This document shows positions 24,940 to 32,940 of a stretch of 34,775 bases of DNA, piece after piece (position 1 is the first letter of the stretch; each line of letters begins with the position of its first letter). The notes under the pieces were generated by a model, which searched no databases, was not told where the DNA came from, and saw only the letters and a list, made by a program, of their open reading frames with translations. The translations under genes and the position numbers were made by a program. Origin of the DNA: Sulfurimonas sp. (GTDB lineage: Bacteria > Campylobacterota > Campylobacteria > Campylobacterales > Sulfurimonadaceae); NCBI RefSeq assembly GCF_016744025.1, contig NZ_JADGFC010000011.1, positions 1 to 34,775 on the forward strand. Direction: 5' to 3'.

Positions 24940-25888
24940 TCATTTTACTATTACTATTAATGATGATCATGGCGTAAAGCAATTTAATCTTCATCAAATT
25001 GTTAAAAAAGGGATTAGATATGCAGCTCTTTTTTTAGGTTTTGTAGGTTTAATTGCAGTAGGTACTATTTTATATCTTGACTACGCAGTTGACCAAATAG
25101 AAATAAAACGTGAAAATACACAACTCGCTTATAATACTCTCAAAGAAAAAAATGCTCAACTTGATCAAAGTATGAGAGATACTCAAATGGCTCTATTGGT
25201 TAAGAAAAAAGAGTTAAATGAAGTATCAGATTCTCTTTCAGAAATTGAAACACTAATAGGTTTAGCACCAGTTCAAGAGATGACTCTACAAGAAAGAGTA
25301 AGTATCACTAAACTAAACTCTGAACATATGGCAACTTTATTACAGTTTATCCCAAGCGGTTCTCCTATTGAATACAAAGGTGTTACTAGTAAGTTTGGCT
25401 ATAGAGTGCACCCTACACTAAAGAGAAAAGAATTTCATCGTGGCCTTGATATGAAAGCAAGAATGAAAACACCTGTTTATGCAACTGCAGATGGGATTGT
25501 TGAATATGCTGGTCTTCACAAGAAAAGTGGCTTTGGAAGACTTGTTATACTTCAACATAACTATGGTTTTAGAACATATTTTGGTCATTTAAACAAGATT
25601 GTGATAAAATCGGGCAGGTTTGTAAGGAAGGGTGATCTCATAGCTTATACAGGTAACTCCGGTATGAGCAGTGGCCCACATTTACACTACGAACTTAGAT
25701 TTATTCAACGTGCAGTAAACCCATTTTATTTTGTAAAGTGGAATATACAAAACTATAAAGACATATTTGAAAAGGAAAAGAAAATACCATGGCAATCTTT
25801 AATAACGGCGACAGCACACATCAAAGTACCAAACCCGACACAAACACTACCATCATCACAATTGGCTCTACGCTCAAAGGTGAAATGA
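24932..25888 (+). CDS. M23-family peptidoglycan endopeptidase, membrane anchored
   Basis: A LytM-type zinc peptidase of 318 residues with a cytoplasmic tail, one membrane helix (about 31-50), a coiled coil (about 52-110) and a periplasmic catalytic domain (about 145-260). Zinc and catalytic residues are His169 and Asp173 in HRGLD, and His250 and His252 in GPHLHYE. Architecture and the following bactofilin gene match the Helicobacter pylori cell-shape protein Csd1, which trims peptide crosslinks with Csd2; a Csd2 partner is not visible here. Its last 32 or so residues are read from the same DNA as the start of the bactofilin gene, in another frame. The ATG lies 8 nt inside the end of folC. Confidence 0.92.
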   Translation: MNDHFTITINDDHGVKQFNLHQIVKKGIRYAALFLGFVGLIAVGTILYLDYAVDQIEIKRENTQLAYNTLKEKNAQLDQSMRDTQMALLVKKKELNEVSDSLSEIETLIGLAPVQEMTLQERVSITKLNSEHMATLLQFIPSGSPIEYKGVTSKFGYRVHPTLKRKEFHRGLDMKARMKTPVYATADGIVEYAGLHKKSGFGRLVILQHNYGFRTYFGHLNKIVIKSGRFVRKGDLIAYTGNSGMSSGPHLHYELRFIQRAVNPFYFVKWNIQNYKDIFEKEKKIPWQSLITATAHIKVPNPTQTLPSSQLALRSKVK

Positions 25889-26205
25889 ATCTCTCATGTA
25901 ATTTATATGTAGACGGTGAATTTGAAGGCGTAATACACTCTAAAAAAGAAGTTAATATCGGTAAGAACGGTCACATAAAAGGTGATGTTACTACTCAAAG
26001 ACTTGTTGTTCAAGGTTACATAGAAGGTACTGTTAGTGCTCAAAGAGTTGAGATAAAAGCTGCTGGTCGTGTTAATGGAACTATAGAATCTGGAGAGCTT
26101 ATTATCGAAGCTAAAGGTATTTTTGAAGGTAATAGCGTTGTAAAAGATGTATCACCTGTTCCAACTCCTGAAACACTTGATAAACCTTCAATTAAAAAAG
26201 TATAA
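25789..26205 (+). CDS. bactofilin (CcmA-like)
   Basis: Bactofilins polymerise into filaments and scaffold cell-wall enzymes. The 138-residue protein has a short disordered N-terminal tail (MAIFNNGDST), a beta-helical core of about 100 residues with repeats such as GSTLKGEMNL, VDGEFEGVI and GHIKGDV, and a short disordered tail. The start with MAIF matches the H. pylori protein CcmA as I recall, which supports ATG 25789 despite its position 100 nt inside the M23 gene. AAGGA lies 12 nt upstream. It is the last gene of its unit; its stop codon is inside a long terminator hairpin. H. pylori CcmA is needed for helical shape with Csd1. Confidence 0.92.
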   Translation: MAIFNNGDSTHQSTKPDTNTTIITIGSTLKGEMNLSCNLYVDGEFEGVIHSKKEVNIGKNGHIKGDVTTQRLVVQGYIEGTVSAQRVEIKAAGRVNGTIESGELIIEAKGIFEGNSVVKDVSPVPTPETLDKPSIKKV

Positions 26206-26242
26206 AGTAAAAGATTCTTTCTTTTACTTTATAATCATTTTT
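26201..26242 (+). terminator. long hairpin terminator after the bactofilin gene
   Basis: A perfect 13-bp stem (26201-26213 with 26221-26233) that can extend by one more A-T pair to leave a TTCTT loop. The bactofilin stop codon TAA is within the left arm. A T-rich tail follows after a few bases. It separates the envelope unit from mfd. Confidence 0.75.
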
Positions 26243-26290
26243 AGTCTCTCTTAGATAAACTTTCATAAATACAACTCTCTTAGGAAAATA

Positions 26291-29281
26291 ATGTCACAAA
26301 GTGCACTATACCAATATTTTAAAACACAGCCGAATCAAGATTTAGAAGTTTTGATATGTGAAGATTCTAAAGAAGCTTTAGTCCTAGAGAGTGTTGCAAA
26401 GTTTTTTAATCGTGAAGTAGTAGTCTTCCCTGATTTTCGTGCTAGTTATGGAGATGACCTTCGCGTATATAAAGAAGAATTACATCAGCTATTTTGGGCC
26501 TTAAAAATATACTATACTCAGAAAAAGAAACCTTTAGTTATCTCTCCTTTGAAGACTCTACTTTTTCATCTACCTCAAGCTTCACTTTTAGAATTTAGAA
26601 TTATTGAATTTGGCTCAAATATTAATCTTAGTGCATTTAAAGAACAGATGCTATTTTGGGGATATAATTTTGTTGATATGGTTCAAGTTGAAGGTGAGAT
26701 ATCTTTTCGTGGAGATATAATAGACATTTACGCTCCATGTGCAAAGATGCCGATTCGTATCTCTCTTTTTGATGATGAGATAGAACAGATAAAATATTTT
26801 GAGTTAGAATCCCAAAGAACAAAGAGTGAAGAGCTTGATAGTGTAGAAATAGCACCAGCTTTTTACTCTTTAGATGAAGAACATTTTAATAAGCTAAGTG
26901 AGACAGTGCAAAAGAGTGAGTTTGATTCTTTAGTAAAAGATGTTGCATCTCTAGGATTTTGGTATTTAGAAGATAAAGCAAGTAACTTTATGGATGGCAA
27001 AAATGTAAAACTTGCAACTTCGCTTGATACTCTTTTAATAGACTCGTATGCTTTAAATAATCCAAGTATATCTAGAGAAGATTTTAATTTAAAAATACTG
27101 CCAGAGAGTGATGACTTTAGAGAAGTTATAGTAGCTGACTTACAAACTCTACTAAGAGTTCACAAAGATAAAAAAATAACTATTATTGCTGCTAATGAAG
27201 CTTTGGTGAAACAAGCTGGTCTTTTTAACCTTACAAATATTAAAGAGGTATATGCTCCATATATTTTAAACATAGTTTCAAAAGATGAACTAGTTATATC
27301 CCTAAACAAACCTGATAAGACAAGACGTAGAAGAAAAAGTTCTATTTTACTAGATGATTTAAAAGCTGGTGATTATGTAGTTCATGAAGATTATGGTGTA
27401 GGTATATTTGAAAAGATTGAACAGACAGAGATTTTAGGTGGTATAAAAGACTTTATTGTTATCAAGTATGTTGGTGATGATAAAATTCTTCTTCCAGTTG
27501 AAAACTTAGACTGTATTGACCGTTACATTGCATCTGGTGGCTCTACTCCTGTTCTTGATAAACTGGGTAAGGGAAGTTTTGGTAAGTTAAAAGATAAGGT
27601 TAAAAAACGTCTTATGGAGATTGCAGGACAGATTGTAAATACTGCTGCTGCTCGTGAACTAATAAAAGCTCCAAAATTTAAGATTGCCAAAAAAGAACTT
27701 CAAGATTTTCAAAAAACATCTGGGTTTGATTATACTGGGGATCAAACTCAATCAGTTGATGAGATAATTACACAAATGAGTTCTGGTCATATCATGGATA
27801 GACTTCTTAGTGGTGATGTTGGTTTTGGAAAAACAGAAGTAGCTTTAAATACAATATTTGCAGCATACAAATCAGGTTTTCAATCCGCTTTTATTGTTCC
27901 AACAACTCTTCTCTCTGCTCAGCATTTTCGTTCACTAACAGAGCGTTTTGAAGATTTAGGAATCAAGTATGCAAAACTAGATAGATTTGTAAGCACTAAA
28001 GATAAAACAAATATCATCAAAGGACTTGCATCTGGAGAGATAGATGCAGTGGTAGGAACTCACTCTCTTTTTGGCTTAGCATTTAAAAACTTAGGTGTTG
28101 TAATCATAGATGAAGAGCATAAGTTTGGAGTTAAACAAAAAGAGAGAATTAAAGAGCTTTATCATAATGTGCATCTATTATCTATGAGTGCTACACCAAT
28201 TCCTCGTTCACTAAATCAAGCACTTAGTTCTATAAAAACAATGTCACAACTTCTTACTCCACCAAGTGAGAGACAGGGTGTTAGAACATTTCTAAAAGAG
28301 TATAGTGAAAAGCTTATAAAAGAAGTTATTTTACGTGAGCTTCGTCGTGGTGGACAAGTTTTTTATGTACATAATTCGATTGATCATATGCCTATAAAAC
28401 TAGGAGAACTAAAAGCTATACTTCCAGACCTACGCATGGTAATGCTTCACTCAAAAATCTCTGCTGTGCAAACAGAAAAAGAACTTCTTAAATTTGAAGC
28501 AGGGGAGTATGACCTGATGATAGCAACTTCCATCATCGAGTCTGGTATTCATATGCCAAATGTAAATACTATGATAGTCGATGGAGCAGATAGATTTGGT
28601 ATAGCAGATCTTCATCAACTTCGTGGTCGTGTTGGACGTGGTAGCTCTGAAGGTTTTGCATACTTTATAGTACAAAATAAAGAAAATCTGACAGATGAGG
28701 CAAAGAAGCGTCTTTTAGCATTAGAGTCTAACTCATTTTTGGGAAGTGGTTCAGTTTTAGCATATCATGATTTAGAGATACGCGGTGGTGGAAATCTTGT
28801 TGGAGATGCTCAAAGCGGACATATAAAAAATATTGGTTACTCGCTATACCTTAGAATGCTCGAGGACGCAATAAAACTACTAAGTAATACTATGGAGAAG
28901 GAGAGAGCTAAGGTTGATATAAAACTAACTATATCAGCATACATATCTGATGAAGTTGTAAAAGAAGACAGACTTCGCCTAGATATTTATAGAAGACTCT
29001 CTCAGTGTGAAGAGCCTATAGAAATATATGAAATAGAAGAAGAGATTATAGATAGATTTGGAGAGTTGGATAACCCAACAAAACAGTTTTTTGAACTGAT
29101 GGTAATCAAACTTCTAAGTCTAGAGAAAAAGATAAGAAGCATTATGAACTATGGACAGAATATTACTGTTTCATATTTTAATGATTCAAAAGAGACTATC
29201 AAGTCTGCATCTAAGGATGATGATGACATTATCAAAGCAGTACTTTTTTATCTTAGAAATAATAAACCAAAGGTATTATAA
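26291..29281 (+). CDS. mfd: transcription-repair coupling factor Mfd
   Basis: Removes stalled RNA polymerase and recruits UvrA. The 996-residue protein has a UvrB-like N-terminal part, and an RNA-polymerase-interaction domain of CarD type at about 352-410 (GDYVVHEDYGVG). A RecG-like translocase carries Walker A GDVGFGKTE at about 508-516 and DEEH near 607. A QLRGRVGRG motif VI and a C-terminal TRCF domain are also present. It is shorter than E. coli Mfd (1148), which is normal for Campylobacterota as I recall. AGGAAA lies just before the ATG. The YmdB-like gene follows without a gap. Confidence 0.96.
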   Translation: MSQSALYQYFKTQPNQDLEVLICEDSKEALVLESVAKFFNREVVVFPDFRASYGDDLRVYKEELHQLFWALKIYYTQKKKPLVISPLKTLLFHLPQASLLEFRIIEFGSNINLSAFKEQMLFWGYNFVDMVQVEGEISFRGDIIDIYAPCAKMPIRISLFDDEIEQIKYFELESQRTKSEELDSVEIAPAFYSLDEEHFNKLSETVQKSEFDSLVKDVASLGFWYLEDKASNFMDGKNVKLATSLDTLLIDSYALNNPSISREDFNLKILPESDDFREVIVADLQTLLRVHKDKKITIIAANEALVKQAGLFNLTNIKEVYAPYILNIVSKDELVISLNKPDKTRRRRKSSILLDDLKAGDYVVHEDYGVGIFEKIEQTEILGGIKDFIVIKYVGDDKILLPVENLDCIDRYIASGGSTPVLDKLGKGSFGKLKDKVKKRLMEIAGQIVNTAAARELIKAPKFKIAKKELQDFQKTSGFDYTGDQTQSVDEIITQMSSGHIMDRLLSGDVGFGKTEVALNTIFAAYKSGFQSAFIVPTTLLSAQHFRSLTERFEDLGIKYAKLDRFVSTKDKTNIIKGLASGEIDAVVGTHSLFGLAFKNLGVVIIDEEHKFGVKQKERIKELYHNVHLLSMSATPIPRSLNQALSSIKTMSQLLTPPSERQGVRTFLKEYSEKLIKEVILRELRRGGQVFYVHNSIDHMPIKLGELKAILPDLRMVMLHSKISAVQTEKELLKFEAGEYDLMIATSIIESGIHMPNVNTMIVDGADRFGIADLHQLRGRVGRGSSEGFAYFIVQNKENLTDEAKKRLLALESNSFLGSGSVLAYHDLEIRGGGNLVGDAQSGHIKNIGYSLYLRMLEDAIKLLSNTMEKERAKVDIKLTISAYISDEVVKEDRLRLDIYRRLSQCEEPIEIYEIEEEIIDRFGELDNPTKQFFELMVIKLLSLEKKIRSIMNYGQNITVSYFNDSKETIKSASKDDDDIIKAVLFYLRNNKPKVL

Positions 29282-30094
29282 TTGAGAATAGCATTTATAG
29301 GTGATATTGTAGGTCGTCCAGGTCGTGAGATGTTAAAAGAATATCTCAAAAAAATAAGAGAAGAATATAAAATTGACTTTATTATAGCTAATTATGAAAA
29401 TGCATCTCATGGTTTTGGTGTTACTGCTAAAAATGCAAATGAGTTAGTATCTTATGGAATTGATTGTATGACAGGGGGAAATCATACTTGGGATAAAAAA
29501 GATGTTGAAGCACTCTTTGATACTCATGAAATACTTCGTCCTCATAACTATCCTGATGAAGTAAATGGAACTGGATGTAAGGTTTATGAAGTCGCTGGTG
29601 AAAAGCTTGGAGTTTTAAATCTTATGGGTTACTACGCTATGCCTATGGCTGATAATGGTTTTAGAAAAGCAAAACAAACAGTACAACAACTAAAAGAGCA
29701 GGGTGTTGAGAATATATTTGTAGATTTTCATGCAGAGGCTACAAGTGAGAAGCGTGGAATGATGATGCTACTTCAAGGTGAAGTAAGTGGAATTATTGGA
29801 ACGCATACCCATGTCTCAACAGATGATTTTCAAATAGCAAATGGTACAGCTTATTTAACGGATATCGGTTTAACGGGTTGTAGAGATAATGTTATAGGAA
29901 TGGATTCAAAAGTACCAGTAAAACAGTTTCTTACAGGAATGAAAGGGCACTTTGATGTACCTAAAAAATGTAAAAAAATTCTTCAATTAGCTATTATGGA
30001 CTTTAGTAATGGTAAATGTTCTAATGCTTTTAAGTTAAAGTATTTTTGTAATGGCAAAGTTATAAAAACTGAGGCTTGGATAGAAGAAGACTAG
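29282..30094 (+). CDS. TIGR00282/YmdB family metallophosphoesterase
   Basis: A 270-residue calcineurin-fold phosphoesterase. Metal ligands follow the YmdB pattern: Asp8 in IGDIVGRPG, Glu39 and Asn40 in NYENASHG, Asn67 in GGNHTWD, and His149, His174 and His176 in DFHAEAT and GTHTHV. B. subtilis YmdB hydrolyses 2',3'-cyclic nucleotides and affects biofilm formation; the substrate here is not known. The start is TTG directly after the mfd stop, so the two genes are translationally linked. Its stop shares CTAG with that of the convergent hypothetical gene. Confidence 0.92.
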   Translation: MRIAFIGDIVGRPGREMLKEYLKKIREEYKIDFIIANYENASHGFGVTAKNANELVSYGIDCMTGGNHTWDKKDVEALFDTHEILRPHNYPDEVNGTGCKVYEVAGEKLGVLNLMGYYAMPMADNGFRKAKQTVQQLKEQGVENIFVDFHAEATSEKRGMMMLLQGEVSGIIGTHTHVSTDDFQIANGTAYLTDIGLTGCRDNVIGMDSKVPVKQFLTGMKGHFDVPKKCKKILQLAIMDFSNGKCSNAFKLKYFCNGKVIKTEAWIEED

Positions 30095-30546
30095 GCTGTT
30101 ATCTGATAGTACTTGTCATTAGCTAGGTAAGTATTTACCATATTGTGACGAATTTGTTTTTCTTGTGCTTCTTGAAGATTCATCGGGAGTTCTCTGTCAA
30201 TCTGTAGTATTTGACTTTGAGTTGTTTTTGGTTTTGAGAGTAAGGGAAACATTACAGAGTTATCTGCATAGGCTTCTTTGGCATTTTTTATATCATTTAT
30301 TTTATTGAACTTTATTCCATCTTTATTTTCGAGTTGCTCTTGTAACTTTTGTTTATTGTTAAATGATTTGTAGTTTGAGATATAAGTAATTGGTAGATTT
30401 TGAGTATCTTTTGATTCTATTACACTGTTTTGAGCTAGTTTTGACTCAAATAAAGTAGAAGAATTTTTTGCTTTGTCTACTTTGTGGTTTGCATTTCTAT
30501 CTGAGTTATTTGTGTTGACATAAGTATTGTATGAAGATACAAACAT
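30091..30546 (-). CDS. hypothetical Asn/Lys/Ser-rich protein
   Basis: I do not recognise this 151-residue protein. The first 60 or so residues are rich in Asn, Ser and Lys and probably disordered. The C-terminal part (about 95-151) looks more ordered and ends IRHNMVNTYLANDKYYQITA, which may be the conserved piece. There is no signal peptide, membrane helix or Cys. The start is supported by AGGAG 6 nt upstream and a TATAAT box at 30568-30573, so it is very likely expressed. It is a single gene facing the mfd-YmdB unit and divergent from a histidine kinase. A flagellar or secreted-structure role has been in my mind because of the repetitive polar N-terminus, but nothing seen proves it. Confidence 0.75.
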   Translation of the reverse strand: MFVSSYNTYVNTNNSDRNANHKVDKAKNSSTLFESKLAQNSVIESKDTQNLPITYISNYKSFNNKQKLQEQLENKDGIKFNKINDIKNAKEAYADNSVMFPLLSKPKTTQSQILQIDRELPMNLQEAQEKQIRHNMVNTYLANDKYYQITA

Positions 30547-30567
30547 GTTACTCTCCTAGATAGCTAC

Positions 30568-30573
30568 ATTATA
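30568..30573 (-). promoter_or_regulatory. promoter of the hypothetical gene, -10 box
   Basis: Minus-strand TATAAT preceded by CTTA, 21 nt before the ATG at 30546, with AGGAG in the leader. It lies in a 69-nt gap shared with the divergent kinase gene, whose own start has no visible ribosome binding site. Confidence 0.5.
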
Positions 30574-30615
30574 AGTCAATGAAGCTTATTAGTTTCTTTT
30601 GGCTAAAATAATATA

Positions 30616-31494
30616 ATGAAACTTTTTGATTACTTTATCTTTGAGCAGTATCTGTTCCACGAATTACTTATAATCTTTTTAATTACAATAATACTAATAC
30701 TTATCTACAAAAGCCTTAGAGTAAAAAAATTAAATCAAGAGAAGCGTCACAAGAATGATTCTGAATTAAAGAAAATTAGCGATGAAGAAAATGTTCTTTT
30801 TCATCAAAATAAACTTGCTGCAATGGGTGAGATGCTTGAGAATATTGCTCATCAGTGGAGACAACCTCTCTCTCAAATAAACTCATCTGTACTTCTTATA
30901 GATGATATTCTTCATGAAAAAAACTTTAGAAATATAGATGTAGAAGAGAGACTATTAGAAATAGAATCTTTAACTAAATATCTCTCAAATACTATTAATG
31001 ATTTTAAAGACTTTTTTACTCATGATAAAATGAAAAATAGTTTTTTACTTAGAGAAATGATCGAAAAATCAATATATATAGTAAAAGGTTCTCTTAAAAA
31101 AAACAATATAGAAGTTGTTGTGGATATAAAAAAAGAGTATAAATATTATGCTTATGAGAGTGAATTACAACAAGTGGTATTGGTGTTACTTAATAATGCT
31201 AAAGAAGCATTAGTCAATAGAAATATAAAATCACCAATCATAAATATATATATTGAGAAAGAAGGTGAGTTTTTTATAATAAAAATCTGCGATAATGCTG
31301 GTGGAATTACTAAGAATATTAGAGATAAAGTTTTTGAACCATACTTTACAACAAAACATAAATCTAAAGGAACAGGCTTAGGACTTTATATGTCTAAAAA
31401 AATAATTGAAGAGAGTTTAGATGGAACACTAATTGTTCGCAATTGTAACAAGGGTGTGTGTTTTGAAATAAAACTAAGGGCAGATGATGAGTAA
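30616..31494 (+). CDS. membrane histidine kinase with minimal sensor
   Basis: A 292-residue kinase with one N-terminal membrane helix (about 16-31) and almost no periplasmic part. The phospho-acceptor is His79 in NIAHQWRQPLSQ, a motif very common in Campylobacterota kinases. The ATP-binding domain has LLNNAKEAL (N box), DNAGGI (G1) and KGTGLGLYMSKK (G2). No PAS, GAF or HAMP domain is present, so the signal is probably sensed in the membrane or by a partner. No ribosome binding site precedes the ATG; TAAAAT at 30604-30609 may be a -10 box that would leave the mRNA leaderless. It overlaps the next response regulator gene. Confidence 0.92.
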   Translation: MKLFDYFIFEQYLFHELLIIFLITIILILIYKSLRVKKLNQEKRHKNDSELKKISDEENVLFHQNKLAAMGEMLENIAHQWRQPLSQINSSVLLIDDILHEKNFRNIDVEERLLEIESLTKYLSNTINDFKDFFTHDKMKNSFLLREMIEKSIYIVKGSLKKNNIEVVVDIKKEYKYYAYESELQQVVLVLLNNAKEALVNRNIKSPIINIYIEKEGEFFIIKICDNAGGITKNIRDKVFEPYFTTKHKSKGTGLGLYMSKKIIEESLDGTLIVRNCNKGVCFEIKLRADDE

Positions 31495-32179
31495 AAGAGA
31501 AGCATACTCAATCTTATATATTGAAGATGATAAAGACATCAGAGCCAACTATATCAACTATTTAAATAGACATTTTGATAAGGTTTTTGAAGCTGCTGAT
31601 GGTGAAGAAGGTTATGATAACTATATTAAAAACCGTCCTGATATTATGATAGTAGATATCAATTTACCAAAACTAAATGGGCTGGATTTGGTTGGAAAAA
31701 TACGTGAAAGTGATCACTCTATAAAAGTTATTATGCTTACTGCTCATTCTGAGACGAAGTACTTACTTGAAGCTACAGAACTTAAACTTACCAAGTATCT
31801 TGTAAAGCCAGTGAGTAGAAGTGAGTTAAAAGATGCTTTGAGCCTTGTTATCGATGAACTGTCAAATTTTGAGACAAAATCTAAAAAGAGGATTGTTTTA
31901 AAAGATGGTTTCTCTTGGGATATACAAAGAGTAGAGCTTCTTAAGAATAATTCATCTTCAGTTCTTACAAATAAAGAGAGATCTATCTTGACTCTTCTTT
32001 TTTCTTCAGTAAATACTACGTATACATATGATGAAATTATTATAGATGTTTGGTATGAGGATGACTATGACAGAGATAAACTAGATGCACTAAAGACAAT
32101 CATAAAAAATCTAAGAAAAAAATTACCAAAAGATACAATTAAAAATGTATTTGGAACAGGTTACAAAATAGAAATATAA
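31487..32179 (+). CDS. OmpR-type response regulator (partner of the 30616 kinase)
   Basis: A receiver domain (about 7-120) with acidic residues in IEDD, the phospho-acceptor in IMIVDINLP (Asp57 from this start) and the conserved Lys in YLVKPVS. A winged-helix DNA-binding domain follows (about 145-230), ending NVFGTGYKIEI. Two ATG codons stand in tandem at 31484 and 31487; AAGGG at 31476-31480 fits the second better. The gene overlaps the kinase by 8 nt, making the pair a clear two-component system. The target is unknown. Confidence 0.92.
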   Translation: MSKREAYSILYIEDDKDIRANYINYLNRHFDKVFEAADGEEGYDNYIKNRPDIMIVDINLPKLNGLDLVGKIRESDHSIKVIMLTAHSETKYLLEATELKLTKYLVKPVSRSELKDALSLVIDELSNFETKSKKRIVLKDGFSWDIQRVELLKNNSSSVLTNKERSILTLLFSSVNTTYTYDEIIIDVWYEDDYDRDKLDALKTIIKNLRKKLPKDTIKNVFGTGYKIEI

Positions 32180-32228
32180 TTATCTATCTTTGATGTAACC
32201 AGAGTGTAATAAAAGTAAAACAACATTT

Positions 32229-32237
32229 TGGTACAAT
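32229..32237 (+). promoter_or_regulatory. extended -10 promoter of the second two-component system
   Basis: TGGTACAAT (32229-32237), the same nine bases as the rpmB promoter, 29 nt before the ATG, with AAGGTG as ribosome binding site. It separates this pair from the preceding one. I saw no convincing Pho box in the gap. Confidence 0.55.
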
Positions 32238-32265
32238 AATAAAAATATAGACCACAAGGTGATTT

Positions 32266-32940
32266 ATGAGTGCTAAAATAGTTATTGTTGAAGATGAAGA
32301 AGATTTACTAGAACTCCTTGAATATACTCTTGAGAAAGAGGGCTTTGAAGTTATAGGCTTTTTAAACACTAAAACAGTAAGTCAAATACTAGAAGAAGAA
32401 GAGATAGATTTACTAATCATGGACAGAAATCTTCCAGGAGTCGAGGGTAGTGAATTTGTTGCAAGTCTTCGAGAAGAAGGAGTCTTAACTCCTGTTATTT
32501 ACTTGAGTGCTAAAAATAGAGACACTGATATAGAAGAGGGATTTTTAAGAGGTGGTGATGATTATTTAACAAAACCTTTTAATATGAAAGAACTTATTCT
32601 TCGTGTAAAATCTATCCTTAGAAGAACTACTAAAAAATACAATGAAGGACAGATTTCTTACAGAGATTTACTTTTAGATAAAAGCACAAGAGAGCTAAAA
32701 GTAGATGGAGAGTGTGTTGAGATAACAAAACTAGAATTTGATCTTTTATATGAGTTTATAATCAACAAAAATAGTGTCTTAGATCGTGATTATCTTCTTT
32801 CAAATGTATGGGGAGACGGTGAAGCGTATCAGTATAAAACTGTAAATGTTGCTATTAATCGACTAAAAGAAAAAATTGATCCGGACAAGACTAAAGATTA
32901 TATTCAAACTGTGCGTGGAGTTGGATACAGACTGTGCTAA
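32266..32940 (+). CDS. PhoB-like response regulator
   Basis: A 224-residue OmpR/PhoB regulator. Residues 4-115 form the receiver with acidic VEDEED, phospho-acceptor Asp53 in IMDRNLPG, Ser81 and Lys103 in LTKPF. Residues 125-224 are the winged-helix effector, with ITKLEFDLL and the recognition part ending TVRGVGYRLC. The next gene encodes a PhoR-like kinase and overlaps it by 7 nt. Phosphate control (like C. jejuni PhosR) is one reading; other OmpR-type signals are possible because no Pho box or pst/phoU gene is seen here. Confidence 0.92.
   Translation: MSAKIVIVEDEEDLLELLEYTLEKEGFEVIGFLNTKTVSQILEEEEIDLLIMDRNLPGVEGSEFVASLREEGVLTPVIYLSAKNRDTDIEEGFLRGGDDYLTKPFNMKELILRVKSILRRTTKKYNEGQISYRDLLLDKSTRELKVDGECVEITKLEFDLLYEFIINKNSVLDRDYLLSNVWGDGEAYQYKTVNVAINRLKEKIDPDKTKDYIQTVRGVGYRLC

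Noticed and set aside
32180-32265. Pho box upstream of the PhoB-like regulator
   Set aside because: TGTAAC at about 32195 is only a partial match and has no second half at the usual spacing.
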